From G965216695 sp965216695 (lineage in GTDB: Bacteria > Pseudomonadota > Gammaproteobacteria > Pseudomonadales > Azotimanducaceae), in contig OZ244212.1 in assembly GCA_965216695.1 (NCBI GenBank), forward strand, positions 3,286,001-3,350,000: DNA of 64,000 nucleotides, read 5' to 3'. This document shows positions 51,617-58,891 of this stretch, in pieces. The notes beneath the pieces were generated by a model that saw only the letters and a program-made list of their open reading frames with translations, was not told the origin of the DNA and did no database searches. Made by a program: the position numbers and the translations under genes. The stretch's first letter is position 1, and the number at the start of each line of letters is the position of its first letter.

Positions 51617-52222
51617 TTAATTAGACCCCTCGAGACCGCCCCAGGCGCAGAGAGTCTCGCCTGTCATGGTGCCCTCGACCGCGCTCACATAGTACTGCGC
51701 ACACTGCTCAGCGGTTAGGACGCCGCGTCGTTCCTGACCAGGCTCGACTATGGGTGCTGGACTCACAGCGTTGATGCGCACGTCGTTCGGAAGTAGCGGT
51801 GCAGTATTGGACACGAACGTATCGACGGCCGCGTTCAATGGACCAGTCGCGATGCTGAAGCGATTCGGGTAGTGACTGAGAAAACCCGTCGAGAAGGTAA
51901 ACGAACCGGCGCGTGAAATGTGTCCCAACCCTTGGCGGAGCAGTCGTATCTGGCCTAGAAACTTACGCTCAAATCCATATCGATAGTCGTCATCAGCTAA
52001 TTCGTCAAAGTCAGAGAAAGTGCTATCCCGACCCGCGACACAAATCAGAGCATCGAACACTGCGATTGCGTTGAACATCTGATTAACAGAGACGACGTCT
52101 GTGTAGTCACACTGCAGGTCACCACTGCTGGCACCTACCCTAACGATCTCATGCTGGGGGTTCAGAGCGCGATCTACCTCACGCCCAATCTTACCTGTGG
52201 CCCCAAAGATTATTATTTTCAC
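51617..52222 (-). CDS. Short-chain dehydrogenase/reductase, atypical
   Basis: A 201-residue SDR-fold protein. The N-terminal nucleotide-binding motif is IIFGATGKIGREV. The length is shorter than for classical SDRs, and the usual YxxxK catalytic pair is not apparent (the equivalent region reads FSIATGPLNAAVD). A later NAVSPAPIVEPG matches the SDR post-catalytic segment. It could be a divergent reductase or a nucleotide-binding regulator. It lies 4 nt from the SnoaL-like gene on the same strand, between the two copies of the 159-bp repeat. Confidence 0.8.
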   Translation of the reverse strand: MKIIIFGATGKIGREVDRALNPQHEIVRVGASSGDLQCDYTDVVSVNQMFNAIAVFDALICVAGRDSTFSDFDELADDDYRYGFERKFLGQIRLLRQGLGHISRAGSFTFSTGFLSHYPNRFSIATGPLNAAVDTFVSNTAPLLPNDVRINAVSPAPIVEPGQERRGVLTAEQCAQYYVSAVEGTMTGETLCAWGGLEGSN

Positions 52223-52225
52223 ATC

Positions 52226-52792
52226 TCACTCCAAACCGATCTGTCTATTCCAATCAGCGTTGTCCCAAAAAAGATACTCTTCTGCGATTCGACCGTCCTC
52301 CCATCTTGCAATTGTCGCGATCTTGAGGCTAACCGGTTTTCCTGTCGGCTGAAGAACTTTCCCATCTGGAGTGGTGATCGGTTTCACCCAGCGGCCTTTG
52401 GAGATGCTGATCCCAGCCGTCCACTCGCCGTAGCCAAAACCCACGATATGCTCTGCTACCTTGAACTCGAACGTGTCAAACAGATACTGCAACTCTTCCT
52501 CGTGGGGTGGGAAAGGTGAAGTTCTGGTTCCGTCCGGGTTGTGCACGATCACATTATCGGCATGGATCTCGCCAATGCGTTCCATATCTCGAGTGTTAAA
52601 TGCGACTAGGTCAAGTTCATCAAATGTCGCTAGATGGCGAGCGGTTTGTACGCGTTCGGCGTGGTGCTCGACGAGTTGAGCTTCTAGCTCGGCAATGCGG
52701 GCTTTGAGAGTTTCAACGTCATCGTCGGCCATTGCGTTGTTCATCGAAAACACAGCGACGAGGAGCGGAATTAGTAAAGATGATTTATTCAT
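52226..52792 (-). CDS. Exported SnoaL-like protein
   Basis: A 188-residue protein with a signal peptide (LLIPLLVAVFSMNNAMA), a short coiled coil (VETLKARIAELEAQLVEHH) and a SnoaL/NTF2-like domain (AFNTRDMERIGEIHADNVIVHNP, here NTRDMERIGEIHADNVIVH; EYLFWDNADWNRQIG at the C-terminus). Ester-cyclase-like relatives act on polyketides, but the role here is unknown. ATG 52792 gives a clean signal peptide. The longer frame from 52951 reaches into the LysR gene. It is divergent from LysR and probably LysR-controlled. Confidence 0.8.
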   Translation of the reverse strand: MNKSSLLIPLLVAVFSMNNAMADDDVETLKARIAELEAQLVEHHAERVQTARHLATFDELDLVAFNTRDMERIGEIHADNVIVHNPDGTRTSPFPPHEEELQYLFDTFEFKVAEHIVGFGYGEWTAGISISKGRWVKPITTPDGKVLQPTGKPVSLKIATIARWEDGRIAEEYLFWDNADWNRQIGLE

Positions 52793-52859
52793 GGTGAGGT
52801 CCTTGGTTGGTTCGGGAGACTCTACGGCAAACCAAATATATTGATAATAATGCTTAGAC

Positions 52860-52886
52860 GGGATATATAATCCCAATATATGGGAT
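52860..52886. promoter_or_regulatory. Overlapping palindromic LysR-type operator
   Basis: Three half-sites are spaced by 5 nt: GGGAT-ATATA-ATCCCA-ATATA-TGGGAT. They form two overlapping inverted repeats between the LysR gene (52901) and the divergent SnoaL-like gene (52792). The position and the A+T-rich spacers suit autoregulation by the LysR protein. Confidence 0.6.
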
Positions 52887-52900
52887 AAAAGATTTCGCCT

Positions 52901-53785
52901 ATGGATACTTTGAAAGCCATGCGTGTGTTTGCCGCGGTTGCTGACTCGCAAGGCTTTGCACCAGCCGCTAGAAGCCTGGATATGTCAACGTCGGCGGTGA
53001 GCCGATACGTCATTGAGTTGGAATCGTGGCTTGGTGCGCAGCTACTCCACCGGACCACCCGTCGGCTCTCAATCACCGAAGCAGGGGCACAATACCTAGA
53101 ACAATGCCGGCAGATCGTTGCTGATGTGGATCAACTTAGAGATGACGCTCAAACCCACAGTGCTGACCCTAGCGGCACGCTTCGGATCACTACACCTGTA
53201 GCTATAGGTCAACGATATCTCCAGGCAGTGTTACCCGAGTATCTAGCCACATACACCAACGTCTCGGTCGACATCACTACGACGGATCGGTTCGTCGATT
53301 TAGTCGCAGAAGGATTCGATATTGCGCTCAGGGCCGGTCAGTTATCAGATTCGACATTGATCGCGCGGCGCTTGGTGGACGTCAATCTCGCTGTCGTGGC
53401 AAGTCCCGGGTATTTGAGCACGCACGGTACACCTACATCGGCAAGTGATCTTAAACGTCACAACTGCTTGATTGACACTGTAACCAACTACGGTGACCGC
53501 TGGCCGGTAGGTACCCATTCAAACTCTCGAACACGTGTCTCTGGGAATCTCCGCATCAACAGCGGTGAAATTGTTCGATCACTGGCAACGTCGGGCGTTG
53601 GCATAGCCCTCTTACCCGGATTCATGGTCTCCGACGAGATTGTGAGCGGGGAACTAATCTCCGTGCTTGAATCAGAAATCCATTTCGAAGCTGGGTTATA
53701 TGCGGTTTATCCGAACAGAACGCATGTATCTGCAAACATTCGCAGCTTCATTGACCATCTAGTAGATCGTCCGTTTGAGCATTGA
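52901..53785 (+). CDS. LysR-family transcriptional regulator
   Basis: A 294-residue LTTR. The N-terminal helix-turn-helix (MRVFAAVADSQGFAPAARSL, TSAVSRYVIELESWLGAQLL, RTTRRLSITEAG) matches the group that includes many DNA-binding regulators of adjacent divergent genes. The effector domain begins at about residue 90. It is divergent from the SnoaL-like/SDR pair, with a palindromic operator between them. The effector is unknown. The 3' end lies 87 nt from the CaiB-type gene. Confidence 0.92.
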   Translation: MDTLKAMRVFAAVADSQGFAPAARSLDMSTSAVSRYVIELESWLGAQLLHRTTRRLSITEAGAQYLEQCRQIVADVDQLRDDAQTHSADPSGTLRITTPVAIGQRYLQAVLPEYLATYTNVSVDITTTDRFVDLVAEGFDIALRAGQLSDSTLIARRLVDVNLAVVASPGYLSTHGTPTSASDLKRHNCLIDTVTNYGDRWPVGTHSNSRTRVSGNLRINSGEIVRSLATSGVGIALLPGFMVSDEIVSGELISVLESEIHFEAGLYAVYPNRTHVSANIRSFIDHLVDRPFEH

Positions 53786-53872
53786 GCAAGCTGACGAATC
53801 GGTAAATGACCGCTCTGGGCCGACCTTGCAAACGTCTGCTTTCAACCTACCCGAAAAGGTCCGTTAGGTCGT

Positions 53873-55021
53873 TTACCGACGAAGCAATATCCCCTCGTCT
53901 TCGAGCGCAGTTACCACGTTTGCGCTAATCCCCCAATCGGCCAGCGCCTGTTCGTTACGCACGCCTGCCTCTTCCGGTTCCTGGCTAATCGAACCAGGTG
54001 TCCTTGAAAACCTTGGCGCCGGAGCAGGTTGGACAATACCTTCTACCTCAACATATGTCTGACGTTCGGTCAGGTGAGGATGGCTGGTCGCTTCTGTCAG
54101 CGAGAGTATCGGTGAAACACATGCATCTACATTGGCAAATACTTCCGCCCATTCGTCGCGGGTTTTAGTTAAAAACACGGCTTGAATTTGTTCCGTTAAC
54201 TCCGGCCAGTGCTTTGGTCGGTTGCGTAACTCCGGATCGATATCTAGACCTAATGTGTCTGTCATATTCTTGAAGAAGCGAGCTTCGACGGCACCTGCTG
54301 CCATATAGCCCCCGTCCTTCGTAGCATATACGTGTACATTCGGAGCGCCTGCATCGATCATGTTGGTCCCACGCTGCTCCGACCACATCCCGCCGGCCAA
54401 CATGCCATGAAACAATGTCATCATCGATGCAATACCATCTACCATGGCAGCATCAACGACTTGACCCTCGCCACTGCGCGTAGCTTCCAACAATCCAGCT
54501 AACAAACCAAATGCCAGATAAACCCCACCACCCCCAAAATCGCCCACCAAATTGAGAGGGTACACTGGCCCACCATTTCGCTCGCCAATGCTGGCGAGAA
54601 CGCCGGTTAAAGCAATATAGTTCGGGTCGTGGCCTACCGCTTGGGCCATAGGACCCTCTTGGCCCCAACCCGTCATTCGCCCGTAGACCAGCTTAGGGTT
54701 TACGCTTAGACACTCCTCCGGACCTAGTCCCAACCGCTCCATAACCCCAGGTCGGAAACCTTCAAACAAGGCATCCGCCTTGGGCAACAAGTCTTTCACG
54801 AAGCTGACGCCGGAATCCGATTTAAGATCAACCGCAATCGTATGCCGTGATCGATTCATCAGGTTATATTTGGCAGGCATACCTATGCCCAGATCAGCTT
54901 CTTCCTTACGATCGATTCGTATAACGGTAGCGCCCAAATCTGCAAGCAACATCCCGCAGAGCTGGCCAGGACCAATACCGGCAATCTCTACAATCCTATA
55001 GCCACTTAAGGGACCCGTCAT
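53873..55021 (-). CDS. CaiB/BaiF CoA-transferase family protein, alpha-methylacyl-CoA racemase-like
   Basis: A 382-residue class III CoA-transferase fold. Visible are LSGYRIVEIAGIGPGQLCG (here RIVEIAGIGPGQLCG), the ADLGATVIRID strand, YGRMTGWGQEGPMAQAVGHD, and the catalytic His/Asp context AVGHDPNYIALTG followed by VGDFGGGG. The His and Asp arrangement and length fit alpha-methylacyl-CoA racemases, which epimerise 2-methylacyl-CoAs, rather than simple CoA transferases. It lies 3 nt downstream of the paaC-like gene and ends the oxygenase operon. Its 3' end is duplicated at 51338-51565. Confidence 0.9.
   Translation of the reverse strand: MTGPLSGYRIVEIAGIGPGQLCGMLLADLGATVIRIDRKEEADLGIGMPAKYNLMNRSRHTIAVDLKSDSGVSFVKDLLPKADALFEGFRPGVMERLGLGPEECLSVNPKLVYGRMTGWGQEGPMAQAVGHDPNYIALTGVLASIGERNGGPVYPLNLVGDFGGGGVYLAFGLLAGLLEATRSGEGQVVDAAMVDGIASMMTLFHGMLAGGMWSEQRGTNMIDAGAPNVHVYATKDGGYMAAGAVEARFFKNMTDTLGLDIDPELRNRPKHWPELTEQIQAVFLTKTRDEWAEVFANVDACVSPILSLTEATSHPHLTERQTYVEVEGIVQPAPAPRFSRTPGSISQEPEEAGVRNEQALADWGISANVVTALEDEGILLRR
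53898..54056. repeat. Direct repeat copy 2 (159 bp)
   Basis: The intact, in-gene copy of the repeat also found at 51363-51521. The 2.4-kb interval between the two copies holds the SDR, SnoaL-like and LysR genes. Confidence 0.88.
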
Positions 55022-55024
55022 CGG

Positions 55025-55837
55025 TTACCCGGCTTTGTCAAAAAGATCGATATTGTCTTCGATACTTACGGACAACGGACGTCGAGCAAGCTTGGCTTCA
55101 TCGCTTGATGGAAGCATGGATTCCCATAGGGTTTCCGGTAACGCTGAGTCCTTCGCACGCCGCCTTGTGTCATCCCAATCCGTCTCCAAGCTCGGACCTT
55201 CAGGCGCTTCAAGGCCAAGAATAGTTGCGATCTCTCTGACCGCACCTGCTAGAAAGGCACTACCAGCCGCCGCCACAGTCTCGCTGCGAATACCCTCATT
55301 CTCAAGTAAGCCTTCTTCAGTTGCGCCAAACCAAGCCAAAGCCAACGGCACGCGCTTAGGAAAAGCTTCAACCATCTGTGCACGCTCATCATCGTCTAGG
55401 CTCTTAGCCCAGCCTAATAGACTCAAGCGATGAAACCGACTTTCTTTACCAAAGTGCTTTACCATCCCAGCAACATCTTCATTTGCGCCATTCTTAAAGG
55501 TCAGTAAGAAGTTCCATAGCGCAGCTTCTGCAAGATACGCCGTCAGCATGAAGTCGCCACGATTCGCGGGTGCTTCATCCAATAAGGCCATACTTTGGAT
55601 CTGCTCCCGCTCGCGACCAAATTCAAGCTGATGCTCGGGTAAATCGTAAGTTTCCTCTAGAAACTTAAACAATGCTCGCGTATGTCCCAACTCATCTTGC
55701 GACATGCCAGCAAACGCAGTGGCATCGGTAAGGGTTCTACAGTTGAGCATCACCTTAATGTACCAGTGTCCTAAAACCCATTTGCTGTCTGCCAAACATA
55801 GCAGTTCACTCAATAGTTTTTCTTTCGCTGTACTCAT
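55025..55837 (-). CDS. paaC: Phenylacetyl-CoA epoxidase-like subunit PaaC
   Basis: A 270-residue ferritin-fold structural subunit of a PaaABC-type diiron monooxygenase. MSQDELGHTRALFKFLEE, DFMLTAYLAEAALWNFLLTF (DFMLTAYLAEAALWNF), KHFGKESRFH and a C-terminal domain with WDDTRRRAKD are typical. PaaC stabilises the catalytic PaaA subunit. The start ATG 55837 overlaps the stop of the upstream zinc-ribbon gene by one base (TAATG). In canonical operons PaaE (reductase) follows, but here the CaiB-type gene does. Confidence 0.85.
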   Translation of the reverse strand: MSTAKEKLLSELLCLADSKWVLGHWYIKVMLNCRTLTDATAFAGMSQDELGHTRALFKFLEETYDLPEHQLEFGREREQIQSMALLDEAPANRGDFMLTAYLAEAALWNFLLTFKNGANEDVAGMVKHFGKESRFHRLSLLGWAKSLDDDERAQMVEAFPKRVPLALAWFGATEEGLLENEGIRSETVAAAGSAFLAGAVREIATILGLEAPEGPSLETDWDDTRRRAKDSALPETLWESMLPSSDEAKLARRPLSVSIEDNIDLFDKAG

Positions 55838-56040
55838 TAGATATCTTCCTGAAAACGCTCATCCCACTTCATAAAGCCGAAGCCCTCTCCACAGGATTTG
55901 CATTTGAATAGTATTTCGGAAACGGTGCCACCAAAGGGGCTGGCGACCTCTGTTTCTGTCGACTCGCACCACGGACACGCGACAATGTCGGCGAAGTCGT
56001 CGTTGAACATATCACGCACGCCTTCGAGTCGATCAGGCAT
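55837..56040 (-). CDS. PaaD C-terminal zinc-ribbon protein, stand-alone
   Basis: A 67-residue protein with CPWC...CKSC and EILFKCKSCGEGFGF, matching the C-terminal zinc ribbon normally fused to the MIP18 domain in PaaD. The MIP18 part is a separate gene at 56293-56637. It begins at ATG 56040, overlapping the end of paaB by 8 nt. It probably helps assemble the diiron centre together with the MIP18 protein. Confidence 0.75.
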   Translation of the reverse strand: MPDRLEGVRDMFNDDFADIVACPWCESTETEVASPFGGTVSEILFKCKSCGEGFGFMKWDERFQEDI

Positions 56041-56284
56041 AACCCACCACATCATCTTCGTCACCGATGCAACGCAGGAACGATTCGGTAGGCGCAACAC
56101 ACATCTCCACCCATGGCTTTTCAGAATAGGTCATGCCTGCCTGCGCTGCTGCCAGTTCCTGGTTGGGTGCCCTAACGCAACCGATATGCGCCAGCGGACC
56201 GTCCAGCTTCTCGCGGGCAAATACTTCGTACATTGGGTTTTCTTTTTGGGGCATTTCTTGTTGGGGCATTTCACTATTACTCAT
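56033..56284 (-). CDS. paaB: PaaB-like subunit
   Basis: An 83-residue protein matching the small PaaB subunit of phenylacetyl-CoA oxygenase. It reads MYEVFAREKLDGPLAHIGCVRAPNQELA (MYEVFAREK, HIGCVRAPNQELA) with SEKPWVEMCVAP and a C-terminal RCIGDEDDVVGYA. PaaB bridges PaaAC units. The N-terminus is slightly extended by a Gln/Met/Pro-rich leader. It lies 8 nt downstream of the MIP18 gene. Confidence 0.82.
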   Translation of the reverse strand: MSNSEMPQQEMPQKENPMYEVFAREKLDGPLAHIGCVRAPNQELAAAQAGMTYSEKPWVEMCVAPTESFLRCIGDEDDVVGYA

Positions 56285-56292
56285 GACCGCTC

Positions 56293-56637
56293 CTAAATGA
56301 CGTAGCCGTGATGCTTCGCGTGCTCTCGCGCGGTATCACTCATTTTTGACTTATCCCAACTGGCGCCCCAGTCCAGCTTTATGCGGGCGCGTTTAACCCC
56401 AGGGACGCGTTCGGCTGCTTGTTTAGCATCATACTGGATGACTTCAAAAGCCGGGCATCCGACACAGGGAAAGACGAGTCCGATGGTGGCTGTTCCCTCA
56501 TCATCCACATCAATGCGATTAACCATGCCCATCTCGTTCAAGCTAACCGACATGTGTGGGTCCATCACGTCGTCCATCGCACGGTTCAGTCTGGCCGTGA
56601 CGTCAATTACTTCAACGCGCTGTGAATCATCTACCAC
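56293..56637 (-). CDS. MIP18-family iron-sulfur/diiron assembly protein (PaaD N-terminal type)
   Basis: A 114-residue DUF59/MIP18 domain protein. The core reads MDPHMSVSLNEMGMVNRIDV with FPCVGCPAFEVIQ. The CxxC and downstream VKRARIKLDWGASW match the PaaD/MIP18 family, but the C-terminal zinc ribbon of PaaD is absent. That half appears as a separate gene (55837-56040). It overlaps the end of paaA by 7 nt. Confidence 0.85.
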   Translation of the reverse strand: MVDDSQRVEVIDVTARLNRAMDDVMDPHMSVSLNEMGMVNRIDVDDEGTATIGLVFPCVGCPAFEVIQYDAKQAAERVPGVKRARIKLDWGASWDKSKMSDTAREHAKHHGYVI

Positions 56638-57578
56638 AGCGCTTCACCCCACTCTTCGCGTTGTAGGCGCTCGTACGCTGCAGGACGCATCGGTCCACCG
56701 CTTTTCCAGGATTGAATCATGTTGTCCCAGGTGGATGCCTCTCGCACCCATTCGTGACGATCATTGTCCGCCACCATAGGTACGGGATAGTCACTATCCA
56801 AAACGTACTTTTCCTGTTCTTCGTCAAAGTGCGCAGGCACCTTGAAACCAACTCGTTTGGCAAATTTGCAGGCATCCTGTAGCCACTTCTCACGCATAGT
56901 GTCGTTGCTCCACGCGCGGATCCCAAAGGTCATCTGATCGGTCATACTCTTCATATGATCCGGACGTCCGTACCACTGGTATCCCCAGGGGAAGATCCAA
57001 TCCACCGCTTCCTGCACCGCTTGGCGAGTTTCTTCACTATGGTTCCAGTAAAACTCTGTCCAGTAGGCACCATGGCGGAAGTGGAAGGCTTCTTCGAAGT
57101 TCACTTTCTTGAGCGCTCGGCGATAAGGCGCAAAGCTGCAATGTAATTCCAGATCCCAGGTGGTATAGCGTCCAGCTCGATCTAAGAGCCCTTGGGCAAC
57201 CACGAACTCTATGTAACTTCGTACGGGAAATTCCATGATAGGAAAACTGATGTAGCGCATGGGGTCTTCATCGAACGCTTTTTCCTGCATGGAGACACCA
57301 AAACGTTCCAGCAACATACCTTGCTGGTGGGCATGCCCTACCTCATCCTGAATCGCTGCGGCAATGGCGATCTTGGCGCCCAGGTCAGGCGCTGTTGCAA
57401 ATGCGGTGTAGGCCCACGTCAGTACGGTCACCTCTCCTTGCGCTGCAATCTCTAGCGTCTTTTTGAGCACAGCCCGGTAACGCGGCGTGAAATCCGCCAT
57501 GTCTTCGATAAGTTCACCCGCCTGGATGCGCTCGATAAGCGCCTGGTCGTCGGGTGTTAGGTCAACGGCTTCAGCCAT
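56631..57578 (-). CDS. paaA: Phenylacetyl-CoA epoxidase-like catalytic subunit PaaA
   Basis: A 315-residue diiron subunit. Iron-ligand motifs are the QDEVGHAHQ (ExxH) helix and the later EEAFHFRHG (ExxxxH); FGIRAWSN, WYGRPDHM and KVPAHFDEEQ also fit PaaA. In known systems PaaABCE epoxidises the ring of phenylacetyl-CoA. Here the substrate may be a related aryl- or acyl-CoA. ATG 57578 starts the operon. A palindromic TetR-type operator lies between it and the TetR gene. There is no paaE, paaG or paaZ in the window. Confidence 0.87.
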   Translation of the reverse strand: MAEAVDLTPDDQALIERIQAGELIEDMADFTPRYRAVLKKTLEIAAQGEVTVLTWAYTAFATAPDLGAKIAIAAAIQDEVGHAHQQGMLLERFGVSMQEKAFDEDPMRYISFPIMEFPVRSYIEFVVAQGLLDRAGRYTTWDLELHCSFAPYRRALKKVNFEEAFHFRHGAYWTEFYWNHSEETRQAVQEAVDWIFPWGYQWYGRPDHMKSMTDQMTFGIRAWSNDTMREKWLQDACKFAKRVGFKVPAHFDEEQEKYVLDSDYPVPMVADNDRHEWVREASTWDNMIQSWKSGGPMRPAAYERLQREEWGEALW

Positions 57579-57601
57579 AGTAAACCTCCTGCGTGGATCA
57601 C

Positions 57602-57629
57602 TTCACATACTGACCGGATGGTATGTGAA
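57602..57629. promoter_or_regulatory. Palindromic TetR-type operator upstream of paaA
   Basis: A perfect 9-bp inverted repeat TTCACATAC / GTATGTGAA with a 10-nt centre TGACCGGATG, 24 nt upstream of the paaA start and just after the TetR gene. The core ATACTGACCGGATGGTAT resembles TetR-family operators. The position suits control of the oxygenase operon. Confidence 0.7.
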
Positions 57630-57641
57630 TGGGTGGAAAAG

Positions 57642-58256
57642 TCAAGGCTTAAGCGCACGTAAAATAAACTCCCTCGCAGTCGCCGCTAATTCACGACCAT
57701 CAATGGACTCATTGAGTCGGTGCCAATGCAGTAATAAGCCATCGACCATGGCGAGCAACGTCACTGCCACGCTATCGGCATCAAGTTGAGGGTCCAGCTC
57801 GCCTCTGGTTTGTCCTTGTTCAATCACTTCGCGGAGCAGTCCCGTTAACCGGTCGTAGCTTCGCTTTATCTTTGCCTCGGCTTCTGTGTCGCTGCCACTG
57901 AATTCCACTGCCATAAGGACGAGCAGTAAAAGATGCTCCCGGTAGTTCACTCCCAAACGCGCAACATCATTTACAAAACGTGCAAGACGTTCCTGAGCGC
58001 TCGCGTCCATCGATCCAACGGTTGAAATAATGGGCGCGAATGTATTGGCATCAGCATCGTCCAACAAGGTCTGCAACAACTCTGCCTTGTCTTTGAAATA
58101 GAAATAGATCGCGCCTTTGGTCAATCCGGCGGCTTTGGCAATGTGCGACATCGACGTGTGTTTGTAACCCTGAGCTACGAACAGCGCCCGTGCAGTGTTC
58201 AGCAGCGCTTCTGTGCTCGCAGCGCGGCGGGCTTCATTGGAGATTCGGGTACTCAT
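57642..58256 (-). CDS. TetR-family transcriptional regulator
   Basis: A 204-residue TetR/AcrR-type regulator. The N-terminal helix-turn-helix reads ALFVAQGYKHTSMSHIAKAA with GLTKGAIYFYFKDKAELLQ (given as GLTKGAIYFYFKDKAEL), followed by a helical ligand-binding domain. ATG 58256 is chosen. The longer frame from 58427 overlaps the divergent MaoC-like gene. It is upstream of the Paa-like operon on the same strand with a palindrome between, so it probably represses or autoregulates that operon. Confidence 0.9.
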   Translation of the reverse strand: MSTRISNEARRAASTEALLNTARALFVAQGYKHTSMSHIAKAAGLTKGAIYFYFKDKAELLQTLLDDADANTFAPIISTVGSMDASAQERLARFVNDVARLGVNYREHLLLLVLMAVEFSGSDTEAEAKIKRSYDRLTGLLREVIEQGQTRGELDPQLDADSVAVTLLAMVDGLLLHWHRLNESIDGRELAATAREFILRALKP

Positions 58257-58384
58257 CCAGCCACGTTGATGGAGGATATCCAGCAAGTCAAGACAGATAG
58301 CGATACCGGGAGAGTTGCCTTTGCAAACTAGGGTATTGCCGGGAAAGAGTAGTTTTCCGACACTTCTTCCCAGAGTATGTCGCC

Positions 58385-58843
58385 ATGAACAAACATCAAA
58401 TCCGTGCCACGACAGACTTTTTTCCACTAAAAGATCAGGTTCTGTTTACATCAGCCGCAGTCCAAGTCACTGAAGAACGTATTCACGATTTTTGCCGCGG
58501 AACGCTGAACGAAGAATGGATTCACTGGGATCGCGAACGCTGCAAGGCTTCTCACCTGGGCGACATTATTGCACCCGGGCTCTTTCTGCCTGCACTCTAT
58601 CCGGGTCTGTTCTGGCAGCACATGGATGTAGATTTGCCTCGAATGATCGTCAAGGGCATTGAGGGAATCCGAGTTTATAGACCAGTGCTCGTAGACACAT
58701 CTGTCTACTGTAGAGCCACGGTCGCTGAAGTCATGCCACGCACCGAAGGGATCGAGGTGCACTACCACGTTGAGTTTTTCGTTGAAGACGAGTCAGACCT
58801 CATCGCTGAGGTGACTTTTATGAACCGCTACTGGGACGACTAA
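58385..58843 (+). CDS. MaoC-like hydratase/dehydratase
   Basis: A 152-residue hot-dog-fold protein. The segments RIHDFCRGTLNEEW, HLGDIIAPGLFLPALYPGLFW (IIAPGLFLPAL) and GIRVYRPVLVDTSVYCRATVAEV fit MaoC-like enoyl-CoA hydratases and dehydratases, which add water to 2-enoyl-CoA. The classical catalytic Asp/His pair is not clear to me. It is divergent from the TetR gene, so it may share its control. ATG 58385. Confidence 0.78.
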   Translation: MNKHQIRATTDFFPLKDQVLFTSAAVQVTEERIHDFCRGTLNEEWIHWDRERCKASHLGDIIAPGLFLPALYPGLFWQHMDVDLPRMIVKGIEGIRVYRPVLVDTSVYCRATVAEVMPRTEGIEVHYHVEFFVEDESDLIAEVTFMNRYWDD

Positions 58844-58891
58844 CCCAACACTCCGAACCTAAGCGCGGAGTATCGGATTAAAACCGCATTG

